Below are positions 25,917-34,313 of a stretch of 64,000 nucleotides of DNA, one piece after another. Numbering within the stretch: position 1 is the first letter of the stretch; each line of letters begins with the position of its first letter. The notes below the pieces were generated by a model. The model did not search any database. It had not been told where the DNA came from and saw nothing but the letters and a program-made list of their open reading frames with translations. Source of the DNA: Mycobacterium sp. DL592 (GTDB taxonomy: Bacteria; Actinomycetota; Actinomycetes; Mycobacteriales; Mycobacteriaceae); NCBI RefSeq assembly GCF_011694515.1, contig NZ_CP050192.1:3854172-3918171 (forward strand). Direction: 5' to 3'. Position numbers and translations under genes: made by a program.

Positions 25917-27494
25917 ATGGGCAGGAGAGCACGGTCTGTGCTGTCACGATGGCTGACGCCGTTGTGGCCAGCGACCGTGGTGGGCATCGCTGTCGGCGCC
26001 ACCCTGGGCGCACTGGCGCTGCAGTCCTCGACCGCCGCACCGTCGGTCAGTGCCCTGATCCGGATCGCCCAACCGGTCGACCCCAACCAGATCATGACGA
26101 CGAATGCGCCGTCGGTGGAGTCGCAGGAGAGCTTCATCTCCGGTGAGGTCGCCTACCTGTCCTCACCCGGTTTCACCGCGTCGCTGCGCAGCGCCCTCAA
26201 CCAAGCTGACAACCCGAACCTGACCGCCACCCAGGATTCGCAGTCCTCGATCTTGACGTTGTCGGCGACGGCCCCGACCGCCACCCAGGCCACCACGGTC
26301 ATCGACACCGCACTGCGGCTGTACAGCGACCACGTGGTCGAGCAGAACCGGCAGCGCGAACAGGCCGCGATCGATGCTCTCAACGGCGTCATCGCCGGTT
26401 TGCGTGACCAGATCCGGATCGCAGCCGAAGGACCCAACGCGCCACCGCAGTACGACGAGCTGGGCAATCTGATCCCGCCACCGCCGGTGCCCGACACCAC
26501 CGGCTTCCAGGACCGCATCAACGACCTCCAGGCGCAGAAGCTGTCGCTCGACGTCCAGATGCTGCGCCCGCCAGGGGTGCAGGTGGTACAGGCGCCCATC
26601 GAGATGCCACCGGCCGGCGTCCCGCACTGGTGGCTGGGCGCGGTCGGCGGCGGCCTGCTCGGCGGCCTGCTGGCGTTGACGCTGGCCGTGGTGTGGCGCA
26701 AGCGGTCCGGAGTGATCACCTCGATGGCTGCCCTGGAGGGCGAGGTTGCCGGCGTGCTCTGGCCTGTGGTGCGGCTGCGCTCGCACGGCGAACGAGCGAA
26801 GGTCACCAACTCCGAGGCCGAGAACGCCCGCGCGGTCTACGCCCAGCTGCCCGCCGCGCGCGGCGCGTGCATCTTGGTGGTCGGAGCTTCGGCTCAATCC
26901 GGCACCGACGGCATGGCGCGGCTGCTCTCGTTCGCCGCAGCTGAGCACGGCCCCGTCGACACGATCCGGCAGCGCAAGGCCCAAGAGGTGATCGAACGGC
27001 GGATCCTGCCTCGCAGCCGCAACTCGACGACGGTCGTGATCGACGGCGGATCGCTGACCAACTCCTCGGCGCTACCGCGCGCGGCCGGCATGGCCACTCA
27101 CATCGTCATTGTGGCGATGATCGGATACGACTCCTACCGCCAGGCGCGCATGGTGATCGCGCTGGCCCGCGCACATGGTGTCCCGGTGTTCGCGGTCGGC
27201 GCCCGCCGCCGGTGGTGGAGCCTGGGCGGCCGGACTCGCACAGCAAAACCCGAGCCGATGCCGGAGACTCCTAGCGGAGGCCTGCACCGGGCACCCGCGG
27301 CGGTGCACGAGCACCACGAGATCGACGAGATCGACGAGATCGACGAGATCGACCAGATCGACCACACGGCGGACGATATGGCAGACGACGAGCACACGCG
27401 CTCGGACGAGATCACCGAAGACACATCGGGCAACAAGCACGGGGCGGAGAATGCAGACAGCCAGACTGAACGTCTGCAGCTGGAGAGCGCATGA
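25917..27494 (+). CDS. Wzz/CapA-type chain-length determinant with degenerate BY-kinase domain
   Basis: A 525-residue polysaccharide co-polymerase. A transmembrane helix at about 17-36, an extracytoplasmic region with a coiled-coil-like part (about 140-220) and Pro-rich segments, and a second helix at about 238-260 give the Wzz topology. The cytoplasmic part (about 310-430) has the BY-kinase fold, but the Walker A region reads GASAQSGTD without the GK(S/T) and Walker B is VVIDGG, so kinase activity is unlikely. The tail has EID repeats and is very acidic, with no Tyr cluster. ATG at 25917 has GGAG 5 nt upstream. The stop overlaps the GT2 start by 4 nt. Confidence 0.8.
   Translation: MGRRARSVLSRWLTPLWPATVVGIAVGATLGALALQSSTAAPSVSALIRIAQPVDPNQIMTTNAPSVESQESFISGEVAYLSSPGFTASLRSALNQADNPNLTATQDSQSSILTLSATAPTATQATTVIDTALRLYSDHVVEQNRQREQAAIDALNGVIAGLRDQIRIAAEGPNAPPQYDELGNLIPPPPVPDTTGFQDRINDLQAQKLSLDVQMLRPPGVQVVQAPIEMPPAGVPHWWLGAVGGGLLGGLLALTLAVVWRKRSGVITSMAALEGEVAGVLWPVVRLRSHGERAKVTNSEAENARAVYAQLPAARGACILVVGASAQSGTDGMARLLSFAAAEHGPVDTIRQRKAQEVIERRILPRSRNSTTVVIDGGSLTNSSALPRAAGMATHIVIVAMIGYDSYRQARMVIALARAHGVPVFAVGARRRWWSLGGRTRTAKPEPMPETPSGGLHRAPAAVHEHHEIDEIDEIDEIDQIDHTADDMADDEHTRSDEITEDTSGNKHGAENADSQTERLQLESA
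27318..27362 (+). repeat. 9-bp tandem repeat (GAGATCGAC x4 plus one variant) in the Wzz-like gene
   Basis: Four perfect copies of GAGATCGAC occupy 27318-27353, followed by CAGATCGAC to 27362. They encode EID four times, then QID, in the acidic cytoplasmic tail. As the unit is 9 bp, gain or loss of copies would keep the frame, so tail length could vary between strains. Confidence 0.8.
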
Positions 27495-28348
27495 GCGCTC
27501 CGGCCATCTCCCTGGTCTGTAGCACAGTCGGGCGGCCGGAAGCGCTCAAGCACCAACTGGACGCGCTGACCGCGGGGGAAATGGCCGAGCAGGTCGAGTT
27601 CGTGCTCATTGACCAGAGCGATGACCAACTCTGTGCCCAGCTGCTTCGCGACTACGACCCGCCCGGACCGTGGCACGTCACCACCAGCGGACGGGGCCTC
27701 TCAGTGGGACGTAACGTCGGCCTCGCGCTGGCCACCGCGCCGATCGTCGCCTTCCCCGATGACAACTGCTGGTACGGATCGGATACCGTCCGCAGGGTGC
27801 TCTCCGTGTTCGCAGAACGTCCCGACCTCCAGGGGCTGTCGGCCAAGCAGGTCGACGCCGACGGGTCGCCGTCGATGCTGCGCTGGCTGGATCACGAGGT
27901 CGAGATCAGCCGGACTAACTTCATGCGGACCTCGATCAGCAGCACTTTGTTCCTTCGCCGCGACGCCCTGCCGTCTGTGGCCCCGTTCGACGAAGGCATC
28001 GGTGCAGGCTCGCCCGGCTGGCGTGGAGCGGGCGAAGAATCGGATCTGATACTTCGCATGTTGGCTGCCGGGTCGAAGCTGCTGTACCGGCCCGATATCG
28101 TCGTCTACTCGGCCGATGACCGGGCAGAACCTGACGAGGACTACGTGGACAAGATGTTGCGCTACGGTGTCGGCCTCGGACACCTGTGGCGCAAGCATCG
28201 ACTGCCCGCGAGCCTGCTGGTCTATTACTCCGCCCGCAAGGTGGTGGGTACCGCTGTGCGCGCGGCGCGCGGCGACCGCATTCGCTCCCGGGCCGACCGC
28301 GCCTATCTGCGCGGCACGCTCGCCGGCTGGCGGGGCAGAAACCCGTGA
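27491..28348 (+). CDS. Family 2 glycosyltransferase
   Basis: A 285-residue GT-A fold glycosyltransferase. SLVCSTVGRPEAL opens the nucleotide-binding domain, SVGRNVGL and the metal-binding region FPDDNCWY (PDD as the DxD-like element) follow, and GAGEESDLILRML carries the acceptor-side ED motif. No membrane helix is present, so it probably acts on a lipid-linked precursor at the inner face of the membrane. Donor sugar is unknown. It overlaps both the Wzz-like gene and the flippase gene by 4 nt, placing it firmly in the polysaccharide operon. Confidence 0.87.
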   Translation: MSAPAISLVCSTVGRPEALKHQLDALTAGEMAEQVEFVLIDQSDDQLCAQLLRDYDPPGPWHVTTSGRGLSVGRNVGLALATAPIVAFPDDNCWYGSDTVRRVLSVFAERPDLQGLSAKQVDADGSPSMLRWLDHEVEISRTNFMRTSISSTLFLRRDALPSVAPFDEGIGAGSPGWRGAGEESDLILRMLAAGSKLLYRPDIVVYSADDRAEPDEDYVDKMLRYGVGLGHLWRKHRLPASLLVYYSARKVVGTAVRAARGDRIRSRADRAYLRGTLAGWRGRNP

Positions 28349-29688
28349 CCCAGGGCCATGAGGCGACCGCCGAGCTCAAGCGCAGCTTTTCCTGGCGGGT
28401 AGTGGCCGCGGCTGCGGGGATGATCGCCACGTTCCTGCTCACGGTCATCGTGGTGCGCACACTCGACGACAAGGACGCGGCGGGATTCTTCGCGATCCTG
28501 GCCGCACTGTCCATCGGACCGCTGGTCGGGCGGCTGGGATTGGGCCCCAACGTGGTTCGGCTGATTCCAGCCGAACCGGACCACGACAAGCGCCGCATCA
28601 TCGCCGGCACCCACCTTCGCGCGACAGCGCTGCTGACTTTGCCGTCGGCGCCCGTGGTGGCGTTCTTTGCGACCGCTGGCCTGGTCGGTCACGGTGACTT
28701 CATCCCCGCGTTCTTCCTCACCACCGCGATCATCATGATCGAGACACTGCGACTGATGCTCAGCGACATCTTCGCTGCGTACGGGCGGGTGCCTGCCTCG
28801 GTGGCGACCATGCACTACATCCGCAGCACGATGGTGCTGCCCGTGGTCGGTGTGGTGGCGTTCGCCTTGGAGCGCCCGACCCTGACGGTACTTCTGTCGG
28901 CCTATGTGGCGGTTGCGGCCGTGCAGTTCCTCGTCGCCCTGGCATTCGCGCGGCGCGACGTCGCGATCTCGAAGTCGGTTGGCATTGCGTCACTGCGCGC
29001 CGCAATCGGTAACGGAACCCGGCTGTTCAGCCTGGAGTTGTCGTCGTTCCTGATGATGTCGGGCACCATCTGGCTGGCAAATATGGCGTTCTCACCCGTC
29101 ACCGCCACCCACTACTCGGCGGCGGCCACCATCGCCATGCAGGTCACCATCCTGGAAAGCCTTGCCGCCCTTGCTGTTACACCACCCGCAGCACGATTGT
29201 GGGCGGACAGCAAGAAGGAGCACGTGGTGCGACTGTTGTCGAACGTCGCCACAGTCAACACCGCCGTCACGATCTGCCTGGTTATCGCGCTCGGCCTGTT
29301 CGGCGGGATTGCGCTGCAGACGGCGTACGGTCCGTCGATGCGCGATGCGGCCACGCTGCTGGTGATCCTCGCCGCCAGCGGCATCGTGCAGGCGGCGCTG
29401 AACGTCAACATCTCGCTGCTCATCATCGGCGGCTTCATCAACGAGGTCAGCCGCACCGCGGTGATCGTGCTGGCGATCGTGCTGCCCTGCGCCATCGTCG
29501 CGGCCATCGTTGGCGGACCGCTGCCGTTGGCGATCGTGTCCTCGTGCGGAGTGGCCCTGCTGTCGGTCGCCGAATGGCTCACCGCGCGACGCGTGCTGGA
29601 TCAAGCCCCGCATGCACACCGTCATCTCATCGCGGCCGCCCGCGAACTGCTGGAGCGCCCGCCCGGTTCGGTGGCGCTCGGCACGTGA
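28345..29688 (+). CDS. Wzx-type polysaccharide flippase (MOP superfamily)
   Basis: A 447-residue membrane protein with about 12 hydrophobic segments, beginning with the cytoplasmic SFSWRVVAAAAGMI and FLLTVIVVRTLDDKDAAGFFAIL segment typical of Wzx/RfbX-like exporters. It would flip lipid-linked oligosaccharide units across the membrane. The GTG at 28345 overlaps the GT2 stop by 4 nt. An earlier in-frame start inside the GT2 gene gives a non-homologous-looking N-terminus and is rejected. Its stop overlaps the Wzy start. Confidence 0.82.
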   Translation: MTQGHEATAELKRSFSWRVVAAAAGMIATFLLTVIVVRTLDDKDAAGFFAILAALSIGPLVGRLGLGPNVVRLIPAEPDHDKRRIIAGTHLRATALLTLPSAPVVAFFATAGLVGHGDFIPAFFLTTAIIMIETLRLMLSDIFAAYGRVPASVATMHYIRSTMVLPVVGVVAFALERPTLTVLLSAYVAVAAVQFLVALAFARRDVAISKSVGIASLRAAIGNGTRLFSLELSSFLMMSGTIWLANMAFSPVTATHYSAAATIAMQVTILESLAALAVTPPAARLWADSKKEHVVRLLSNVATVNTAVTICLVIALGLFGGIALQTAYGPSMRDAATLLVILAASGIVQAALNVNISLLIIGGFINEVSRTAVIVLAIVLPCAIVAAIVGGPLPLAIVSSCGVALLSVAEWLTARRVLDQAPHAHRHLIAAARELLERPPGSVALGT

Positions 29689-31031
29689 GCAAGCACGCCG
29701 CGCCCACCACCAGTCCGCAGGTCTGGTTCCTCTCGCCGATCGCGGTGACCCTGGTGGTCGCGATGGTTTCGATGCTGCCCACAGCGCTGATCGGAGACGC
29801 CGCATTCCGGGAGTTGTGGCGCACACCGAAATCGATCACGCCCGAGACACTGCTGCTGTTCGCGTGCGGCGCTCTGGCGCTGTCGTTCGGTGCCTTGGTC
29901 TCGATGGCCTCGGTACAACAGCGTCCGCTGACCGTGCGGTGGCCGGCCCTCGATGCAAAATCGCTGGACCTCATGCAGCGAGCCAGCACAGTACTCACCG
30001 GCTTGACGGTGTTCGGCTACGCCGGCTTCGGCTTCTTGATCCTGCGTTCGGGGTTGTCGTTGAGCCAACTCGTCGCCGGACCCTACGCGGACGGCCCGCC
30101 AGTACGCGACACCATCGGAACCGTTCCGGGTGTCACCACATTGACCCAGTGCGGTATGGCCGCGGTCATCGTCTCCTCGATCCTGCTGACCCAGCATTTC
30201 TCGCGTGGCGAGCTGCTGAAAATCCTTACCGTGGTGGGCCTTTCGCTGCCACGGTCGTTCCTGTTCTCGGAGCGGCTGGCCGTCCTCGAAGTGGTCGTGC
30301 CCGTGGTGGTGATCCTGTGTGCGTGGCTGTCGTTGAGTCCCGGCCCTCGCCGCACGGCATCGGCACTGGCCCCGGTGATCGGCCTGCCGCTGGTGATCGT
30401 GATTTTTGGTGTCTTCGAGTACTTCCGGTCGTGGTCCTACTTTCGGACCAGGACCAACAGCAGCTTCGTCGAGTTCACCCTGGAGCGCCTGGCCGGTTAC
30501 TACACCACGGCACTGAACAACGGCCATCTGGTCTATACGTATCTGAACTGGCCGGGCCGCTGGCCCTACGACACGTTGGAGGCGTTCTGGGTGGCGCCCG
30601 GCATCGAGCAGTTCGGCCTGTACACCCGCCTGACCGGTCACGAGCTGCCTTACTCCGGCAAGTCCCAAGCGGTCACCCCGCTGACCGAAGTGCTCACCCA
30701 GCACGGCAATCCGGAATTCAACAACCCGTCGGGATACGTTGCGCCGTTCATCGACTACGGCTCGGTCGGCGGACTGGTCTTCCTGTTCGTGATCGGCTTG
30801 TTGTCGGGGTTCCTCTACCGCGGATTCTGCGGCGGCAAGCCGTTCGGCCTCCTGCTCTACCCGATCATGTTCACCGGTCTGCTCGAACTGCCGCGGTACA
30901 TGTACTGGTCACAGGGGCGCACCACCTACACCTTGTTGGCGTTGATCATCCTCGCCGTGATGTTGAGCCGGAGACAAGCGAAATCGACTGCGCCGCAGAT
31001 CTATCCGACACTGAGCGGCTTACCGTCCTGA
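29685..31031 (+). CDS. Wzy-like polysaccharide polymerase
   Basis: A 448-residue protein with about 11 transmembrane segments. A large extracytoplasmic loop (about 260-365) contains FRSWSYFRTRTNSSFVEF, YYTTALNNGHLVY and GNPEFNNPSGY, a layout typical of O-antigen/EPS polymerases. Wzy proteins share little sequence, so the call rests on topology and on its place directly after the Wzx gene (4-nt overlap) and below the Wzz-like gene. Its last 31 nt overlap the convergent beta-helix lipoprotein gene. Confidence 0.78.
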   Translation: MSKHAAPTTSPQVWFLSPIAVTLVVAMVSMLPTALIGDAAFRELWRTPKSITPETLLLFACGALALSFGALVSMASVQQRPLTVRWPALDAKSLDLMQRASTVLTGLTVFGYAGFGFLILRSGLSLSQLVAGPYADGPPVRDTIGTVPGVTTLTQCGMAAVIVSSILLTQHFSRGELLKILTVVGLSLPRSFLFSERLAVLEVVVPVVVILCAWLSLSPGPRRTASALAPVIGLPLVIVIFGVFEYFRSWSYFRTRTNSSFVEFTLERLAGYYTTALNNGHLVYTYLNWPGRWPYDTLEAFWVAPGIEQFGLYTRLTGHELPYSGKSQAVTPLTEVLTQHGNPEFNNPSGYVAPFIDYGSVGGLVFLFVIGLLSGFLYRGFCGGKPFGLLLYPIMFTGLLELPRYMYWSQGRTTYTLLALIILAVMLSRRQAKSTAPQIYPTLSGLPS

Positions 31032-32101
31032 GTCCAGTCCGTCGTCGCGAACGTGCCGGCCGGCGCATTGGTGACGAACGGTGTCACCGCTGACCCGTCC
31101 AGCCGGAGGCCGCTGAATTCGATACCGGCGACCGTGCCGTGATCGACGATCAGCCCGACATCACGCTGGGCGGATTCCGGGGTTCCGGTGACGGACAGCC
31201 GGGACAAACGAACGTTGGTCAGCGATACGTCGTCGCGGCCACCGTAAACCAAGATGGCGCCGTTGACGGTGCTGGAGTCGTGGTTGGCGGCGGTCACCGT
31301 GCCGTCGGCGATGCTGACGTCGCTAACCGACCCGGTGTTGTAGGGGTCGCCCTCGGTGGCCACGTAGATGCCCGCGGCCGCGGTGTCGTTGACGCTGATG
31401 TTGCGCGCGCTGATGTGTTCGCCGCCTACGACGGCCAGCCCGCGCCCGTTGGTGGTGCCGTTGACGACAGGCCCGGTGATGGTGATGTGCTGGCAGGGCG
31501 GCTCACTGCCGTAGGAGACCACCGCCACCCCGTCGTCGCCGGTACCTGCCGTGGAGATGCGGGTCAGGGTGCCGTCGGTGGCTCCACCGGTGACGTGCAC
31601 GCCGTCGGCACGGGTATTGGCCACCCGGATGTCGGACAGCTTGAAATTGTGCGCGCCCTGGACGAAGACGCCTGCAGCGGCGGACCCGTTGACGGTGATG
31701 TCGTCGAGCGTGACGCCCTGGGTGCCCAGGACGGCGAGCTTCTGCTGATTGGGCGCGCCCCAGCGTTTGCCCTCGGTTGGTGCGGTCAGAGTGAGGTTCC
31801 GGACGGTCACGTTGTCGGCGACCACCTGCACCGAGGACGTTTCGTCGTTGAGGGCCTGCAGAGTGGCGCCGTGGCCGTCGATGGTGACACCGGGCACGCT
31901 GATCTTGAGGACACCGCCGTGGCCGTACGTGCGCTGGTCCAGCGTCAGCGTCTGGCCCGGCTGCAGGCCGTCGAACCGTTGCTGCAGCGTCGCGGTCTCG
32001 TCAGCCAGCGGCGCGGACTGGGCGGGCGCAGCGGTGCTCTGACAGCCCACGAGCAGACCGCAGGCGGCCAGGAATGCGAGGCCGGTTCTGGAGATGCTCA
32101 T
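31001..32101 (-). CDS. Lipoprotein with parallel beta-helix, possible polysaccharide-acting enzyme
   Basis: A 366-residue lipoprotein. A signal peptide ends in the lipobox LVGC (Cys20). From about 55 to 330 the sequence consists of repeated short strands (for example VTIDGHGATL, VTVRNLTLT, GVFVQGAHNFKLSDI) that form a right-handed parallel beta-helix. NTRADGV (Asp166), GDDGVAV (Asp189-Asp190) and NGRGLAV lie where GH28 pectinases have NTD, DD and GHG, so a hydrolase, lyase or epimerase acting on the exported polymer is plausible. The His of GHG is replaced by Arg220. It is transcribed 4-nt-overlapping after the GT4 gene. Confidence 0.75.
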   Translation of the reverse strand: MSISRTGLAFLAACGLLVGCQSTAAPAQSAPLADETATLQQRFDGLQPGQTLTLDQRTYGHGGVLKISVPGVTIDGHGATLQALNDETSSVQVVADNVTVRNLTLTAPTEGKRWGAPNQQKLAVLGTQGVTLDDITVNGSAAAGVFVQGAHNFKLSDIRVANTRADGVHVTGGATDGTLTRISTAGTGDDGVAVVSYGSEPPCQHITITGPVVNGTTNGRGLAVVGGEHISARNISVNDTAAAGIYVATEGDPYNTGSVSDVSIADGTVTAANHDSSTVNGAILVYGGRDDVSLTNVRLSRLSVTGTPESAQRDVGLIVDHGTVAGIEFSGLRLDGSAVTPFVTNAPAGTFATTDWTQDGKPLSVG

Positions 32102-33147
32102 CCCGCCATGCTACGAATCGCCGCCAAAACGCTGTCCGCGGACGTGACCCAGGAGTAGCGGGAGGCGTTGCGGTGGCCGAGGTCGACGAGCTTGTCCGCT
32201 GCCGAATGGTCACCATCGAGGACATCGGCGTGGCGCAGCAGGGCTGAAGGCTGCTGCGGGTCGAAGTACAGCGCGCCGTCCCCGCCGACTTCGGGTATCG
32301 AGGCCCGGTCGGAGGCGATCACCGGGCAACCCAGGGTCTGCGCTTCGAGCAGTGGCAGGCCGAAACCCTCGTAGAACGACGGGAAGACCAACGCGGTGGC
32401 GTGCTCGTAAAGCCAGCGCAGTTCGGCATCGGTCAAGCGCTGGGCGACCACGACATTGTCGGCGAGGTCGGCGGCGATGCCGGCGTACACCCGGCTGTCA
32501 CCGCCGGCACCGACGACCACCACATGGCGCCCCGAAGCGGCGAGGGCCGCGGCCGGGGCTACCACGTTCTTGTGCCGGGCCAGCGTGCCGACCAGAAGGT
32601 AGGTGCCCGGATGCCAGGGCAGATCGGGCTGGCGGGCGGGCACCCTGGTCAGCGAGTCGGCCGCGCACCCCACCACCAGGAATCGCGACGGCTTGACCCG
32701 AAGCACCTCGGCCAGCTCCCCCTTGCTGAACTCCGAGACCGTCATCAGCCGGCGGGCGGTGCGGGCCAGTAGCAGGTAAGCGAGCAGATAGAAGGCGACG
32801 AAGGCTTTGCGGTAGGTCTCCGGGAAGCGGAACGGGGTGGCGTCGTGGAACGTCACGAATTGGCGGGTCTTGAGCAGCGGCGCCATGCCACCGAAGTTGA
32901 GCAGCAGGCGTCCCGCGGTGGCGATCGGCAGGTAGAGCTGCTCAAACGCCATCCCCGCCAGCGGGGCGCGCCGCACGGTGATGTTCGGCGCGATGGCCCA
33001 GGACGGAATCCGGGCACCTTTGGGGACATGCAACACGAAGTCGATGCCGTGGTCGGCTACAACGTGGCGGGCCAACTCCTCGGAATAGCGCTGTACGCCG
33101 GTGAAAGGTTGCCCCAGCCACTTGCCGTTGATGTGTGCCGAGGGCAT
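32098..33147 (-). CDS. Family 4 glycosyltransferase
   Basis: A 349-residue GT-B fold enzyme of the GT4 type. INGKWLGQPFTGVQRYSEEL is the N-terminal acceptor-side signature, GTLARHKN opens the donor domain, and FPSFYEGFGLPLLEAQ gives the E-x7-E retaining-enzyme motif. No membrane helix is seen. It is close to mannosyl/rhamnosyl transferases of polysaccharide loci. Donor and acceptor are unknown. It is the first gene of a two-gene operon with the beta-helix lipoprotein and is divergent from the next GT4 gene. Confidence 0.87.
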   Translation of the reverse strand: MPSAHINGKWLGQPFTGVQRYSEELARHVVADHGIDFVLHVPKGARIPSWAIAPNITVRRAPLAGMAFEQLYLPIATAGRLLLNFGGMAPLLKTRQFVTFHDATPFRFPETYRKAFVAFYLLAYLLLARTARRLMTVSEFSKGELAEVLRVKPSRFLVVGCAADSLTRVPARQPDLPWHPGTYLLVGTLARHKNVVAPAAALAASGRHVVVVGAGGDSRVYAGIAADLADNVVVAQRLTDAELRWLYEHATALVFPSFYEGFGLPLLEAQTLGCPVIASDRASIPEVGGDGALYFDPQQPSALLRHADVLDGDHSAADKLVDLGHRNASRYSWVTSADSVLAAIRSMAG

Positions 33148-33197
33148 TGCGCCATCCTAGCGAGCAACGATGGTTCCGGGCAGGCTAGGCTTAGCCG

Positions 33198-34310
33198 GTG
33201 AACAGCGCACCGACGATCGCGATCGTCCATGAGCGCCTGACAGAGTTTGCCGGTTCCGAGCAGGTGGTCGAACAGCTCGCCGCCGAATGGCCGTCGGCGC
33301 GAATCCACGTGCCGATCGCCGCCCCGGGTTCCGACCGTGGCGCGATGCAGGGCCGCGCCGCGGTCACCCCGGCCGATCGGGTGCACCGGCTCATCGGCCG
33401 CCGATCCCACGCCGTGCTTTTACCCTCGTTCATACCGGCCTTCAAGCACATGGACTTCGGTGACGTCGACGCCGTCGTCATCAGTCACCATTCCGCCGCC
33501 CTGTCCGCCGTCCACGCCACCACTGACCGGCCGACGGTGGCCTATGTGCATTCGCCGGCCCGCTGGGCGTGGGACCCCGCGATGCGTGAGGGTGAGGCAT
33601 CGGGGTTCGCTGGGCGCACCGCGTTGACCGGATTAGCCGCCCTTATCCGCCGTGCAGAGGCACAGGCGGCACCGAAGCTCACCCAGATTGTGGCGAACTC
33701 GTCCGAAGTTGCGGCGCGGATCCGCCGATGGTGGGGGCGCGACGCCGCCGTCGTACATCCGCCCGTCAACACCGACCTGTTCACCCCCGACGACACCGGC
33801 GAGCGCGAGGACTTCTTCTTACTCGCCGGTCGGCTGGTGCCTTACAAGCGGCCAGATCTGGCCATCGCCGCAGCGAATGCCGCCGGGGTTCCGCTGGTGG
33901 TCGCCGGGGAGGGACGCAGGCTGGCGGAATGCCAGGCCGTCGCCGGACCGAAGACCATATTCCTGGGCCGGGTGTCCGACGAGGAGATGCTGAGACTGCA
34001 ACGGCGGGCCCGCGCACTGCTGATGCCTGGCATCGAGGACTTCGGCATCGTGCCGGTGGAGTCGATGGCGTGCGGCACGCCGGTGATCGCGACCGGAGCC
34101 GGCGGAGCCTTGGACTCGGTGGTGCCGGGCCTGAGCGGCCAGTTGGTCGAGCCGGGAACCGATCGTCAGATCGTCGCCGGTTTCACCGAAGCGCTGCGCA
34201 CGTTCGATGGCACCCAGTTCGACAGCAAGCAGGTGCGCAAACATGCTGAGCAGTTCTCGCACGCCCGGTTCCGCGAGCAGATGCGCGCGGTGGTCGACTC
34301 AGTGCTGTGA
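33198..34310 (+). CDS. Family 4 glycosyltransferase (WbaZ/WbdA-like)
   Basis: A 370-residue GT-B enzyme. IVHERLTEFAGSEQVVEQL is the N-terminal glycine-loop region of the GT4 mannosyltransferase group, AYVHSPARWAWDP and NSSEVAARI are family signatures, and IEDFGIVPVESMACGTPV contains the E-x7-E motif. It probably adds a hexose such as mannose to the repeat unit. The GTG at 33198 is 50 bp from the divergent GT4 gene, so both may share a regulatory region. Its stop is 3 nt from the convergent DUF218 gene end. Confidence 0.86.
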   Translation: MNSAPTIAIVHERLTEFAGSEQVVEQLAAEWPSARIHVPIAAPGSDRGAMQGRAAVTPADRVHRLIGRRSHAVLLPSFIPAFKHMDFGDVDAVVISHHSAALSAVHATTDRPTVAYVHSPARWAWDPAMREGEASGFAGRTALTGLAALIRRAEAQAAPKLTQIVANSSEVAARIRRWWGRDAAVVHPPVNTDLFTPDDTGEREDFFLLAGRLVPYKRPDLAIAAANAAGVPLVVAGEGRRLAECQAVAGPKTIFLGRVSDEEMLRLQRRARALLMPGIEDFGIVPVESMACGTPVIATGAGGALDSVVPGLSGQLVEPGTDRQIVAGFTEALRTFDGTQFDSKQVRKHAEQFSHARFREQMRAVVDSVL

Positions 34311-34313
34311 TTT

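Noticed and set aside
27318..27362. Short tandem repeat as a possible CRISPR array
   Set aside because: The unit is 9 bp, has no spacers and lies inside a reading frame, so it is a coding microsatellite.
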